Origin: Bacteroidales bacterium
GTDB lineage: Bacteria; Bacteroidota; Bacteroidia; Bacteroidales; UBA932
Reading direction: 5' to 3'
NCBI GenBank assembly: GCA_028691975.1
Contig: JAQUYF010000002.1
Location: 1 to 64,000, forward strand
Length of the DNA stretch: 64,000 nucleotides
In this document: positions 17,952 through 29,080 of the stretch, in pieces
How positions within the stretch are numbered: position 1 is the first letter of the stretch
Layout: each line of letters opens with the position of its first letter
Notes under the pieces: generated by a model
Databases searched by the model: none
Seen by the model: the letters and a program-made list of their open reading frames with translations, nothing else
Told to the model about the DNA's origin: nothing
Program-made: the position numbers and the translations under genes

Positions 17952-18523
17952 TTCTTCCCCTGACTTTTCAGGTATAGCTGATGGTGATAACACCCTTTAC
18001 GCATCATTTTTGAACCGCATTTCGGACATTGATGCTCTTTACATGGCTTCCCTTTCTCGTGCGGGATTTCTGTATCGCATTGAACGCAAATACATATACC
18101 GCCCTCACAATCCATATCTTTGCAACAACGGGTTAAACTATGAAGATTTTTTGAAAGACAATGATTGCAGGTATCTGTTTATTCTTTGGAAACAATTACC
18201 TGACTGCAATCTTCACAACGATACCAGTGATCGTCCGAATAAAAATCACCTCCCTTTATAATAATCGCTTTCCCTTCCACGAATGCCTGAGCAATAGTTT
18301 TACGAGCTTTCTCGTATATGCGCGTAAAAGTAGGGCGAGAAACATTCATTCTCTCGGCTGCCTGCTCTTGTGTTAAGCCTTCGTAATCTGTCAGCTTAAT
18401 TGATTCATATTCTTCAAAGAGAAGTTCAATCGGCTCTACATCCGTAATCGGCACACCGAAAGGTCTGAACCCTTCGACCACAGGCGGAGTCGCCATCATT
18501 CTTCTTCTTTTTGGTCTGGGCAT
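17948..18523 (-). pseudogene. DUF134/UPF0251 DNA-binding protein with Cys-rich C-terminal extension, interrupted by TAA at 18179-18181
   Basis: MPRPKRRRMMATPPVVEGFRPFG...GLTQEQAAERMNVSRPTFTRIYEKARKTIAQAF...WYRCEDCSQVIVSKE*TDTCNHCLSKNLHSLTRCCKDMDCEGGICICVQCDTEIPHEKGKPCKEHQCPKCGSKMMRKGCYHHQLYLKSQGKK*. Confidence 0.75.
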
Positions 18524-18632
18524 ATTTACGCTTATTAGTTTTACATCACAAATATAGTTAAAGCCGAATGCAAACAAATGGGATTTGAATTGCTGAGGCA
18601 CATCCTATATTATGCAAATATACAACTATTAA

Positions 18633-18646
18633 TGAACAAATGTTTA
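18633..18646. promoter_or_regulatory. Operator candidate TGAACAAATGTTTA (site 5)
   Basis: One mismatch; on the minus strand lies 10 nt upstream of -7-like TATATTTG. Confidence 0.6.
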
Positions 18647-18861
18647 TAAAGCGGAATGGAATTTCAAATACTATGTTTGCTATCGAAAATGTAATCAAGG
18701 AAAAGATTGTATTTGAAAATGTAGGTAATACGGAGATATTTTAGTAACTTTACACCAAGTTAAGTCGCTCTTTATTTGATGCAAGAATTAAGCAGACCAA
18801 CGAAGTCCGCTCGTTTCTAAATCGTTACCTGTCGCGAAAATTCTTCTTGCAACTTGCTTAT

Positions 18862-19947
18862 TCATAGCGCAAAAGACAAAATTCTATGTCTTGCGGTATG
18901 AGTCGAGATGTTTTTACTGATGCCGGCCTTTTTTGCCAGTTTTTTCAAATGGTTGTTGATCAGGACGGTAGCGGAGATGATTGCTTTCGAAATATCTATT
19001 TTGGAGGCAGAGTCAATGTCTACTTTTAAAAAATTAAATATATATTTCTCACAATCAGACGGTTGCTGCACATAGCCATCAAATATATTTTGAACCTTCC
19101 GAATAATCGGGACAGTAATCTTACTGCCTGTTTTCTTCATCACGATGCTGATATGAGCACCATCATAGTTACTCCATTTCAGCCGCAGTATGTCGGAGAT
19201 TCGCAAACCAGTATAACACTCCGTAAGAAAGATATTTCGCACATCGAAAGGAATTGTACCGGGGGTAAGTTTCAGAGAGATAAGTTGATCAAGTTCCGAT
19301 TCTTCGAGATAACATCGCTCTGCCTGTTCTCTCGTGAAAGATGTTTTAATAAAGGGATTGTCGGCGGCCTTCAGTCCCTGTGAGTTGTATGTCTCAAGCA
19401 GCAGCTTTTCTAAAATCTTCATATTTTCAGTTATGGTGTTTTTTTTGTTGTGCAATGTGTTTTTCAGGTATAAAGCATAGTTTTCAATAAAGTCGGAAGT
19501 GATTTTATTGATGGGTAAATGGCTGTGATTTAGATATTTGATTAACTTTGATATTGCAGCATGATAATTTTTGTAAGAGCAGTATTGCCCATTACTTAAC
19601 AGCGTATCCAGCGTGCCTTTAGCGTGCTCCAGGAAGTCACAAGAGTTGACCGAGTGTATTTTCCTTCGCATGGAGCCGATATCGTTAATTCCCGTTGAAC
19701 TGTTTAACATAAGCAGCCATTTTTCAATATCGGCAACTTCTTTTTCGATGAAAGTATTCAATTCTGCATAGTTGGGGTGTTTTCTTGTGACAAGTTGCCG
19801 GTTTTGGTTCCAATATTCCGGCTTTAACCGGTAAATTGTCTTGTAGGTCGTCTGACGGTTAAGAGTTATTCTTAAACAAATCGGAGCTTCGTGCGTTTTT
19901 GCGGAGATATGATCCATGCGCATCACTAATTTTTTTGAAATAGTCAT
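18862..19947 (-). pseudogene. Tyrosine recombinase/integrase truncated just after the HxxR box
   Basis: ECYTGLRISDILRLKW; STHTARH then RILSFAL*. The C-terminal segment carrying the catalytic Tyr is absent. Confidence 0.8.
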
Positions 19948-20053
19948 AATTTTTTAATTTTATTGGTAAAACATAAGTGAAACAAAAATAAAAAGAAAGG
20001 GTGCACGGGGAATAATGTTAAATTTGTCGGAGAATCCGATAACTAAACACCAA

Positions 20054-21211
20054 ATGAAACAATTGTTCAAAATAACCTGTCTGATAATCATCGTCTTATC
20101 TCTTTGTTCATGTCAGCCGTCCGCTACAAAAGAGGCAAAAGTATGGGCATGGCTCTCCGGCAAGACAACAACGACACCCGAAAGGTGGGAGGAGCTGTTT
20201 TCGGCTGCGGAGCAAATCGGAATAGATGCAATCCTGCTGGAGTGTCACGGCGGATATCCGGAAATACTTGGGGATACCTCGGACTTTCGCGACAGCGCAG
20301 CCATTACAATAATCAAAAATGCACTCCCGTATGCTCAGAAGCATAATATTGAATTGCATGCGTGGATTTGGACAGCTAACAGAACTGAGATGTCTTGGCG
20401 CAGGGCACATCCCGAATATTATCAGGTCAACGGCAAAGGAGAGTCTTGTCTAGATATAAAGCTTTATAACAGAGAACACTACAGGTGGCTGTGTCCATCA
20501 AGACCTGAAAATTTGGAATATATGAAAGAGCGGGTTAGGGAATTGGCGGAAATAGAGGGTCTTGCAGGCATCCATTTGGATTTTATCAGATACCCTGATG
20601 CGATACTGCCTTATGCGTTGCATGAAAGCAGAGGAGTTGTGCAGGATAAGGTCTATCCGCAATGGGACTTTTGCTATTGTGATGAGTGTCGCAGGCTCTT
20701 TAAAGAGCAGACAGGCATAGATCCGATGGATCTTGAAGATCCGACTTCCAATCAAGCATGGATGCAGTTCAGATGGGATGCCATGAGTCACTTCGCAAGT
20801 GAAATAGCAGCCGAGATCAGGCGGCTCGGTAAAGTCTCTTCTGCAGCAGTATTTGCATCGCCGGAGGAGTCTAAGAAACTTGTCCGTCAGGACTGGGCCA
20901 ATTATCGCAACTTTGATTATATTTTTCCGATGCTGTATCACAAATACTACAATTGGGATGATGAGATGGTTGAAATTGCCACAAGACAGGGAGTTGAGGC
21001 TCTTGCAGAAGCGCACAACGATGCTTCTCTCTGCACGGGCCTGTTTACAGGCCATGTGCCTGCAGAGAGAATCGGGGAGTTTTTGGATATGACGGAGCGC
21101 GGTGGCTCCAACGGCATCTGTTTTTTCTCCATGGAGGGAATCCTGCGTAAGGCCGGCTATGCTGATTCGCTGAAAGCCGCCCTTCATGGAAAAATAGGGA
21201 GAGATGAATGA
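20054..21211 (+). CDS. GHL10/family-10-like glycosyl hydrolase lipoprotein
   Basis: Lipobox LSLCSCQ; GLAGIHLDFIRYPD; FDYIFPMLYHKYYNW. Confidence 0.75.
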   Translation: MKQLFKITCLIIIVLSLCSCQPSATKEAKVWAWLSGKTTTTPERWEELFSAAEQIGIDAILLECHGGYPEILGDTSDFRDSAAITIIKNALPYAQKHNIELHAWIWTANRTEMSWRRAHPEYYQVNGKGESCLDIKLYNREHYRWLCPSRPENLEYMKERVRELAEIEGLAGIHLDFIRYPDAILPYALHESRGVVQDKVYPQWDFCYCDECRRLFKEQTGIDPMDLEDPTSNQAWMQFRWDAMSHFASEIAAEIRRLGKVSSAAVFASPEESKKLVRQDWANYRNFDYIFPMLYHKYYNWDDEMVEIATRQGVEALAEAHNDASLCTGLFTGHVPAERIGEFLDMTERGGSNGICFFSMEGILRKAGYADSLKAALHGKIGRDE

Positions 21212-21252
21212 TTTTTTACTATCTTTGCCCGTTAATATAAAAAGCATATAAT

Positions 21253-22356
21253 ATGGCAGTAAAGTGTGGTATTGTGGGGCTTCCGAATGTGGGCAAATCT
21301 ACTCTTTTCAATTGTATAAGTTCTTCTAAGGCACAGGCGGCAAACTTTCCGTTTTGTACAATTGAGCCGAATGTAGGTTCGACTGTTGTGCCCGATGCGA
21401 GATTGACGGTGCTTGAACAGTTGGTTCACCCTAAAAGAGTGGTGCCTGCTACTGTTGAAATAGTAGATATTGCGGGTCTTGTGAAGGGAGCAAGTAAAGG
21501 AGAAGGTCTTGGCAACCAGTTTCTTGCCAATATCAGGGAGACAGATGCAATTTTGCACGTGTTACGCTGCTTTGATGATGCAAATGTGGTGCACGTGGAT
21601 GGAAGTGTAGATCCTGTAAGAGATAAAGAGGTTATAGACCTTGAACTGCAGTTTAAGGATTTGGAGACCATCACAAACAGACTTGCCAAGGTGCAGAAAC
21701 AGGCCCAGACCGGTGGGGATAAACAGGCTAAGAAGGCTGTCGATGTGATGTTGAGGTACAAAGAGGTGCTTGAGCAGGGCAAGAATGCGAGAGAAGTCAC
21801 GCCGGATAATCCTGATGAGGAGAAAATTGCCCGCGAGATGTGTCTTCTGACCAATAAGCCTGTCATGTATATCTGTAATGTAGATGAGGCTTCCGCCAAA
21901 AATGGAAACAAATATGTCGATGCTGTCAGAGAAGCCGTGAAGGGAGAGGATGCCGAGATACTTGTCATTGCAGCCAAGATTGAGTCTGAAATTGCCGAAC
22001 TGGAGGATTTTGAGGAGAGGGAGATGTTTTTACAGGAGATTGGCTTAAAAGATTCCGGAGTCGTGCGATTGATACAGGCAGCTTATTCGCTACTCAATCT
22101 GCAAACCTATTTTACCGCAGGTGAACCGGAGGTAAGAGCATGGACCATCAATAAGGGAGATAAAGCCCCGCGCGCAGCAGGAGTGATACATACGGACTTC
22201 GAGAAAGGCTTTATCCGTGCCGAAGTGATAAGGTACGAGGATTATATTACGCTGGGATCTGAAGCAGCCTGCCGTGCGGCCGGTAAGCTAAACAGCGAGG
22301 GTAAGGATTATGTGGTGCAGGACGGTGATGTAATGCACTTCCTGTTTAATGTATAA
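21253..22356 (+). CDS. ychF: Redox-regulated ATPase YchF
   Basis: GIVGLPNVGKSTLFN; ANFPFCTIEPNVG; C-terminal GKDYVVQDGDVMHFLFNV. Confidence 0.97.
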   Translation: MAVKCGIVGLPNVGKSTLFNCISSSKAQAANFPFCTIEPNVGSTVVPDARLTVLEQLVHPKRVVPATVEIVDIAGLVKGASKGEGLGNQFLANIRETDAILHVLRCFDDANVVHVDGSVDPVRDKEVIDLELQFKDLETITNRLAKVQKQAQTGGDKQAKKAVDVMLRYKEVLEQGKNAREVTPDNPDEEKIAREMCLLTNKPVMYICNVDEASAKNGNKYVDAVREAVKGEDAEILVIAAKIESEIAELEDFEEREMFLQEIGLKDSGVVRLIQAAYSLLNLQTYFTAGEPEVRAWTINKGDKAPRAAGVIHTDFEKGFIRAEVIRYEDYITLGSEAACRAAGKLNSEGKDYVVQDGDVMHFLFNV

Positions 22357-22383
22357 AAGACAAATAATAAAACACAAATAAAA

Positions 22384-23718
22384 ATGAAACGTTTTCTTTC
22401 AATTTTAATTTTTACGGCAGCGATTGCAGTCAGCTGCAACAATAAGGCTCTGGAGCCTGTGGCAGACCCCACATGGTACTCCAATCCAACCTATTTCACG
22501 GAGAAAAATTCCATGTATGTCGAGATGCCGATCGATACCAATGATATCATCATGTTGGGTGACGACTATATGGACAGAGGTATTTGGGAGGCCTTTTTTG
22601 CAAACAGAGATATCAAAAACAGAGGAATTGCCCTTGATGCTACACCTCACGTTTTGTACAGAATAGATCAGATTGCCGGGCAAGCTCCGAAAAAAATCTT
22701 CGTGAGTGTCGGGTTTAGAGATGTCCTCCACGGATCTCAGGCAGACAGTGTCGTGATAAACATTAAAGAGATTATGCGCAGAGCGCACAAGCTTTCACCG
22801 AAGACATCGCTTTACTATCTCGGAACACTTCCTACCGGCAATATGACTCCGGAGCAAATAGCTGAGGTTAAAGAGATTAATACACAGATAGCCGCAAATG
22901 CCGAGGCCGGAAAATACACTTACGTTGACGTTCCTGCAGTGATTACAGGCGAGAACGGTACAATCTCCGACCAATACACATGGAATGGTGTTAACCTCAA
23001 TGGTGCAGGGTATGAAGCTTATGCAAAGGCAATAGAAGAGTATATCGGGCAACCTGCCCTAAATAAGGCAAACGACAAGGAGTATCCTGCAATTACAGAT
23101 TACTATAAGCACAGACTCTCTATCTTCAATTCACTTCCGGATACTCACAATCGGATTATAATGGTAGGGAACAGCCTCAATAACAATGCTTTATGGTCAG
23201 AATTGCTGCCGTTTACGGATGTCCTTAACCGCGGTATCAGCGGAGATGTTGCAGAAGGCGTTTACAATCGTCTCGATGATATTATTGCCGAACAGCCGAA
23301 CAAAATATACCTGATGATAGGTATCAATGACTTCATCAACAATCCTGATAAAAAGGCAATTGATGTATGGACTACATACGAGAAGATAATTAAAAAGATA
23401 CAGGAAGAGATCCCTCAGACAACAATCTACGCTCAGAGTGTCTTACCGCTAAGCGCCGACAAATCAGAGCAGTATGGCGGAGTAAACAGCAAAGTTATAG
23501 AGCTTAACAAGCTGATTGAAGCCGGCAAAGACAAATACGGATATATCTATCTGGATATAGCCAAAGAGCTTCAGGATGCGGACGGAAACCTTGCAGAGAG
23601 CCATACTACTGACGGTGTCCACCTTTCAGCCACAGCCTATTTTATATGGGCAAAACAACTCTCTTTAGGCAACAGAATGATAATAATGAGTGATCCTTAC
23701 GTGGAAGAGCAAAAATAA
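22384..23718 (+). CDS. Tandem SGNH/GDSL-type lipase/esterase lipoprotein
   Basis: Lipobox VSCN; second-domain motifs VGNSLNN, GINDF and DGVHLS. Confidence 0.8.
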   Translation: MKRFLSILIFTAAIAVSCNNKALEPVADPTWYSNPTYFTEKNSMYVEMPIDTNDIIMLGDDYMDRGIWEAFFANRDIKNRGIALDATPHVLYRIDQIAGQAPKKIFVSVGFRDVLHGSQADSVVINIKEIMRRAHKLSPKTSLYYLGTLPTGNMTPEQIAEVKEINTQIAANAEAGKYTYVDVPAVITGENGTISDQYTWNGVNLNGAGYEAYAKAIEEYIGQPALNKANDKEYPAITDYYKHRLSIFNSLPDTHNRIIMVGNSLNNNALWSELLPFTDVLNRGISGDVAEGVYNRLDDIIAEQPNKIYLMIGINDFINNPDKKAIDVWTTYEKIIKKIQEEIPQTTIYAQSVLPLSADKSEQYGGVNSKVIELNKLIEAGKDKYGYIYLDIAKELQDADGNLAESHTTDGVHLSATAYFIWAKQLSLGNRMIIMSDPYVEEQK

Positions 23719-23719
23719 T

Positions 23720-25486
23720 ATGTATAGAACTAATACATGCGGAGAATTGCGTATTGACCATGTCGGTCACACAGTTACCCTCGCGGGTTGGGTGCAGAGA
23801 ATCCGCAAAATGGGAGGTATGACATTTATTGATTTGAGAGACCGATACGGTATAACTCAATTGGTAATTGACGGGACTTCCGCAAAAGAAATCAATGACA
23901 CTGTAGCATCTCTCGGCCGAGAATATGTAATTCAGGCTGAAGGTAAAGTTGAAGAGAGACAGAGCAAAAACAATAAGATCCCTACGGGGGAGATTGAGAT
24001 TAAACTCACAAAAATCAATATACTGAATAAAGCGCAGACCCCTCCTTTCACCATCGAAGATGAATCGGATGGAGGAGAAGAGCTCAGGGCTAAATACCGT
24101 TATCTTGATCTACGCCGTAATCCTCTTAAAAAGGCACTGATGCTCAGGCACAAGATGGCTCATGAAACGAGAGTGTATCTTGATAGTCAGAATTTTATGG
24201 AGATAGAGACCCCGTACCTGATCAAGTCGACACCTGAAGGAGCGAGAGACTTTGTGGTGCCGAGTCGTATGAACCCCGGCGAGTTTTATGCTCTTCCGCA
24301 GAGTCCGCAACAGTATAAACAGTTGCTGATGGTGGCGGGTTTCGACCGTTATTTCCAGATAGTTCGTTGCTTCAGAGATGAAGATCTCAGGGCAGACCGT
24401 CAGCCGGAGTTTACACAGATCGACTGCGAAATGTCTTTTGTCGAGAGAGATGATGTTTTGAGGACATTTGAAGGTCTTGCGAAACACCTCTTCAAGAGTG
24501 TTTTAGGTAAAGACTTTAAAGAGCCGTTCCTTCGTATGCCTTACAGCGAGGCGATGGGCAGCTACGGAAGCGACAAGCCGGATATAAGATTTGGAATGAA
24601 GATCAATGAACTCACAAACGATGTTAAGGGACACAATTTCTCGGTGTTTGATGACGCTCAGTATGTCGGCGGCATCGTTGTAGAGGGCATTTCCGCTTAT
24701 ACACGCAAGCAGATCGACGAACTTACAGAGTGGGTTAAGAGATCTCAGGTTGGAGCAAAAGGATTGATATATATCAGAGTAAATGAAGACGGACTTAAGT
24801 CTTCGATTGACAAATTTTTCACACAGGACGATCTGAAGAAGATTGTCGGCAAGGTGGGAGCCAAGAGCGGTGATATTATTTTCATTATGTCGGGAGTAAA
24901 ATCCAAAACTCAAGTTGCTTTGGGAACACTACGTATCGAGATGGGCAACAGGCTTGGTCTGCGTGACCCCAAAGTCTTTGCTCCTTTGTGGGTATGTGAT
25001 TTTCCTCTCCTTGAGTGGGATGATGAGACCAATCGCTTCTATGCCATGCACCACCCGTTTACAGCTCCTAAGCCTGAAAATCTTGACAAGTTTTACAGCA
25101 ATAAGAAGGAAGATTTGGAACTTGTTTCAGCCAATGCTTACGACTTTGTTCTTAACGGGACTGAGGTTGGCGGAGGTTCAATCCGTATTCACGATGCAGC
25201 TGTTCAGAAGAGAATGTTCGAGGTGCTCGGTATGACGGACGAAGAGGCTCAGTACAAGTTCGGTTTTCTGATGCAGGCATTTAAATTTGGTGCTCCGCCT
25301 CACGGAGGACTTGCTTTCGGCTTTGACCGCTTCTGCGCATTGTTTGGGGGACAGGATACCATCAGAGATTATATAGCTTTCCCTAAAAACAACACAGGCA
25401 GGGATATGATGGCGGATGCTCCTTCTAAGATAGACGATATTCAAATGAAAGAGCTTTACCTGAAGAGTACCGCTCCTGAAGAATAA
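23720..25486 (+). CDS. aspS: Aspartyl-tRNA synthetase
   Basis: [44 protein letters not shown]; class II motif GLAFGFDRF. Confidence 0.97.
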   Translation: MYRTNTCGELRIDHVGHTVTLAGWVQRIRKMGGMTFIDLRDRYGITQLVIDGTSAKEINDTVASLGREYVIQAEGKVEERQSKNNKIPTGEIEIKLTKINILNKAQTPPFTIEDESDGGEELRAKYRYLDLRRNPLKKALMLRHKMAHETRVYLDSQNFMEIETPYLIKSTPEGARDFVVPSRMNPGEFYALPQSPQQYKQLLMVAGFDRYFQIVRCFRDEDLRADRQPEFTQIDCEMSFVERDDVLRTFEGLAKHLFKSVLGKDFKEPFLRMPYSEAMGSYGSDKPDIRFGMKINELTNDVKGHNFSVFDDAQYVGGIVVEGISAYTRKQIDELTEWVKRSQVGAKGLIYIRVNEDGLKSSIDKFFTQDDLKKIVGKVGAKSGDIIFIMSGVKSKTQVALGTLRIEMGNRLGLRDPKVFAPLWVCDFPLLEWDDETNRFYAMHHPFTAPKPENLDKFYSNKKEDLELVSANAYDFVLNGTEVGGGSIRIHDAAVQKRMFEVLGMTDEEAQYKFGFLMQAFKFGAPPHGGLAFGFDRFCALFGGQDTIRDYIAFPKNNTGRDMMADAPSKIDDIQMKELYLKSTAPEE

Positions 25487-25518
25487 TAGTATTAATACAC
25501 ATAAAAATACACATAAAC

Positions 25519-26412
25519 ATGAATCCAAAAGATATAAAAGGTCCATATAATCCAAATCAGCCCAAACCGGAAAAAAAGAGGACATTAAACCTCAACATGG
25601 ATGAGCTGGAAGGAATCGGTAAAATCATTTCAATTGCCTCAGGCAAGGGCGGTGTCGGCAAGTCAACGGTTGCCGTTAATTTGGCAGTCACTCTTGCCCG
25701 TATGGGGTATAAAGTGGGACTTGCAGATGCGGATGTTTACGGCCCGTCAGTGCCCAAAATGACGGGGACAGAGGGTGCAGTGCCCGGAGTCGAGATATTT
25801 GACGTTGATGGAAAGCCCCTTAATGAGGGAGATCAGATCCCTCCGGACAGTAAAGAGATTATTTTTCCGATAGAAAAATATGGAGTCAAATGGATGTCGA
25901 TTGGATACTTTGCCCGCCCCGAGCAGGCCTTGATCTGGCGCGGACCTATGGCTTGCAATGCACTGAAACAGATGATTCAGCAAGTTCGTTGGGGAGAATT
26001 GGACTTTCTGTTGATAGATATGCCTCCGGGAACAGGCGATATTCATATTTCACTGGTACAGGATATTCCTCTTGACGGTGCGATAATAGTCAGCACTCCT
26101 CAGGATGTGGCTCTTGCCGATGTCGAGAAAGGTGTCAATATGTTTCGAAACGAGAATGTTCAGAAGCATATTTACGGCCTCGTAGAGAATATGTCATGGT
26201 TTACTCCTGCCGAATTGCCCGATAATAAATATTATATCTTCGGTAAGGACGGCTGCAGAAGGATGGCGGAGAAATATGACCTGCCTCTGTTGGGACAAAT
26301 CCCAATCGTACAAAGCGTTAGAGAAGGTGGCGATAACGGCACTCCCGAGGCTTTGCACGATGGACCTGTCTATGAAGCTATGCAAGCAATCGCTTCACAA
26401 TTGCTGAAATAA
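25519..26412 (+). CDS. mrp: Mrp/ApbC-family Fe-S carrier ATPase
   Basis: IASGKGGVGKSTVAVNLAV; DMPPGTGDIHISL. Confidence 0.95.
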   Translation: MNPKDIKGPYNPNQPKPEKKRTLNLNMDELEGIGKIISIASGKGGVGKSTVAVNLAVTLARMGYKVGLADADVYGPSVPKMTGTEGAVPGVEIFDVDGKPLNEGDQIPPDSKEIIFPIEKYGVKWMSIGYFARPEQALIWRGPMACNALKQMIQQVRWGELDFLLIDMPPGTGDIHISLVQDIPLDGAIIVSTPQDVALADVEKGVNMFRNENVQKHIYGLVENMSWFTPAELPDNKYYIFGKDGCRRMAEKYDLPLLGQIPIVQSVREGGDNGTPEALHDGPVYEAMQAIASQLLK

Positions 26413-26827
26413 TTTTGCCGTCTGCCCGGCCTGCAAGGGCCTTTGTAGCAGTACCCATAACCTTACCCATATCTGCGGCCGAGGTTGCTCCGACCTGTGC
26501 AATAATCTGCTTCAGAGCCGCTTCGACTTCGGATTCGGACATTTGTTTGGGAAGGTACTTTTCCATGACTTTAATCTCGGCAAGTTCGTTGTCTGCGAGT
26601 TCCTGTCGGTTTTGCTGAGAATAGATCTCGGCACTCTCTTTACGCTGCTTTACGAGCTTTTGGATGAGTTTGACAATATCGGCATCGGTAATCTCTCCCG
26701 TTGCCCCTTCAGATGTTTTAGCAAGCAGGATAGCTGCCTTAATACCTCTGACAGAGGCTAAGGCAACTTTATCCTTTGCTATCATAGCATCCTTCAAATC
26801 CTGTTGTATTTGTGATTCGAGTGACAT
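26378..26827 (-). CDS. GatB/YqeY domain protein
   Basis: LKDAMIAKDKVALASVRGIKAAI; GKVMGTATKALAGRADGKIIS. Confidence 0.9.
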   Translation of the reverse strand: MSLESQIQQDLKDAMIAKDKVALASVRGIKAAILLAKTSEGATGEITDADIVKLIQKLVKQRKESAEIYSQQNRQELADNELAEIKVMEKYLPKQMSESEVEAALKQIIAQVGATSAADMGKVMGTATKALAGRADGKIISAIVKRLLA

Positions 26828-26836
26828 GATATAATG

Positions 26837-29032
26837 TTATTTAACGATAGTCATTTCATCAAGCAGATAGCCTGCTCCGCCATAGATATCGACAATAAAG
26901 AGGACATATCTGATATCTACATTGATACAGCGTTGAAGCTCAGGTTCGAAGATAATATCTCCGGACATTGCTTCCCAGTTGCCGTCAAAGGCAAGACCGA
27001 TAAGTTCGCCGTTGGCATTCAGAACGGGGCTGCCTGAGTTACCTCCCGTGATATCACCGTTGGTGATAAAGCAAGCCGGCATCTTACCGTTGCTCATAGC
27101 GTACTGACCGAAATCGCCTTTGGCATACAGTTCTTTAAGCTTTTGAGGTACGACAAATTCCCAGTTATCCGGATCTTCCTTTTGCATAACACCGTCAAGT
27201 GTTGTGTAGTAATTGTAAACTACTGCATCCTTCGGAGAATAAGGGAGTACCTGTCCGTATGTAAGCCTCATTGTCGAGTTAGCATCAGGGTAAATAGCTT
27301 CTCCCTTACGCATTTCAAGCTGACCGGCTATGAATGCCTTTTTCCCATCATTAAAGGAACTCTGTTGAGCTGCCATAGCTGCTCTCAGTGCGGGTACAAT
27401 AGTCTGGACATCATTACAGAATACTACTGCGGGGTCTTTTTCGACAGAATTTACGACAGTAGCCGTCTCATCGGAACTTTCCTGCCTGTTTGGTTCGAAA
27501 AGAGGCAGAACCTTGTCAGCTGAAACGAAAATCGAGTTGGCATACAGATTGTCAATATAGGTGTCAATACTACCGCCGAAATCTTTGTCGATTGTAGTAA
27601 AGAAGGCAGGATAGTGCTCTGCGTCAACTTTCTCTTTATAGATCTTAATCATTGCCTTTGAGACTTTCTTGTCGGTAGAAGGAGAATAGTCCTTGTAGAA
27701 GGATTCCACATAATCCATGTATCTTGCCTTGTTGCCCTTTTCGTAAGCAGCCTTCTGTTCCGGAGTAGTACATTCCTGAAGTCCTGTCAGATAAGAGTTG
27801 ACGGTACTTGCAACAGACGCAATTTCAATGGCTCCCAAAGTTTCTGCCAGATAACGGTAAATGTAAGTTGCCTCTTTTCTGCCTGCAACAGCAGAATTGA
27901 TTTTCGTCAAAGCGTCTCCATATTCGGCTTTGCGGGACTTTTTCTTACCAATCCACTCTTCAAAAGCTCTTTCCTGCTCTGCGCGGCGTTCCTGAACATT
28001 AAGTTTGGCAAATGTTTCATTCATGCCGATCCATTTTTTCCATCCGTTGGTAGAACCGCTGTATTTGCTTGCGTACTGAATCTTCACCTTAGGATCTGCA
28101 AGCATATCTTTAAGGATGATCTCCTGACGAATACCGCGAGTATAGATGCTTATGGCATTGGAGATATCGCGAGTCTCAACAAGCTCCGACTCTGTCATAA
28201 ACCTGTTTGTACGTCCGGGATAACCCATGATAAAGGTGAAGTCATTTGGCTGAACACCCTTCAATGAGATGGCCAGGTGTTGCTTCGGAGTGTACGGAAC
28301 ATTGTCCTTAGAGTATGGAGCAGGATTGTTGTCCTTATCGGCATAAACTCTGAACATGGAGAAGTCACAGGTGTGACGGGGCCACATCCAGTTGTCTGTG
28401 TCTGCTCCGAATTTGCCGATTGATGAAGGCGGTGCTCCTACGAAGCGGATGTCTCTGTAGACCTTGGATACTACAAGATAGTAAGCGTTTCCGCCATACA
28501 TCGAATAGACGCGTGCATTGAGGCAGGTATTGTCGCCTACGGCATTTTTGACAAGCTCAGCGGCAACAGACTGGTATGCTTTGTCTTTTTCTTCTTGAGT
28601 GTCGGCTTTTTTCATAGCCTTTTCAATACGGGAAGTAACATCCGTAAAGCTTTCAAGAAAAGTGACGGAAAGACCCTCTGCAGGCAGCTCCTGATCTCGA
28701 TTCATAGCCCAATACCCGTCGGTAAGGTAATCATGCTCTACGGTGCTCAATCTTTGGATGGAGCCGTATCCGCAGTGGTGGTTGGTAACCAGTAATCCCT
28801 CAGAGGAGATAATCTCTCCGGTGCAGCCTCCGCCAAAATGTACGACAGCATCCTTCAAAGAGGAGTGGTTAATACTGTAAATATCTTCTGCAGAGAGCTT
28901 AAGGCCCATATTCTGCATAGTCTTGATATTCATTTTTTCAAGTAATGGCAATAGCCACATTCCTTCGTCAGCCCGCATAGGGGTAAGAATGAATAGCAGT
29001 GCCATGGATAAGATAATGCTGAGTTTCTTCAT
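26837..29032 (-). CDS. S46-family dipeptidyl-peptidase (DPP7-like)
   Basis: [49 protein letters not shown]. Confidence 0.92.
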   Translation of the reverse strand: MKKLSIILSMALLFILTPMRADEGMWLLPLLEKMNIKTMQNMGLKLSAEDIYSINHSSLKDAVVHFGGGCTGEIISSEGLLVTNHHCGYGSIQRLSTVEHDYLTDGYWAMNRDQELPAEGLSVTFLESFTDVTSRIEKAMKKADTQEEKDKAYQSVAAELVKNAVGDNTCLNARVYSMYGGNAYYLVVSKVYRDIRFVGAPPSSIGKFGADTDNWMWPRHTCDFSMFRVYADKDNNPAPYSKDNVPYTPKQHLAISLKGVQPNDFTFIMGYPGRTNRFMTESELVETRDISNAISIYTRGIRQEIILKDMLADPKVKIQYASKYSGSTNGWKKWIGMNETFAKLNVQERRAEQERAFEEWIGKKKSRKAEYGDALTKINSAVAGRKEATYIYRYLAETLGAIEIASVASTVNSYLTGLQECTTPEQKAAYEKGNKARYMDYVESFYKDYSPSTDKKVSKAMIKIYKEKVDAEHYPAFFTTIDKDFGGSIDTYIDNLYANSIFVSADKVLPLFEPNRQESSDETATVVNSVEKDPAVVFCNDVQTIVPALRAAMAAQQSSFNDGKKAFIAGQLEMRKGEAIYPDANSTMRLTYGQVLPYSPKDAVVYNYYTTLDGVMQKEDPDNWEFVVPQKLKELYAKGDFGQYAMSNGKMPACFITNGDITGGNSGSPVLNANGELIGLAFDGNWEAMSGDIIFEPELQRCINVDIRYVLFIVDIYGGAGYLLDEMTIVK

Positions 29033-29080
29033 ATTTTTAAAAAATTGAGTAAATTCGAAACGAATTACAAATGTAAAAAA

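Noticed and set aside
3399-18646. SOS/LexA regulon based on GAAC-N4-GTTC
   Set aside because: No lexA, recA or DNA-repair genes sit behind these sites; similarity to the Firmicutes LexA box may be coincidental. Kept only as an alternative.
660-18860. Direct att repeats flanking the island
   Set aside because: Only trivial short AT-rich matches were seen between the two edges; no convincing att site by eye.
21426-21977. 183-aa minus-strand ORF
   Set aside because: Antisense shadow of ychF.
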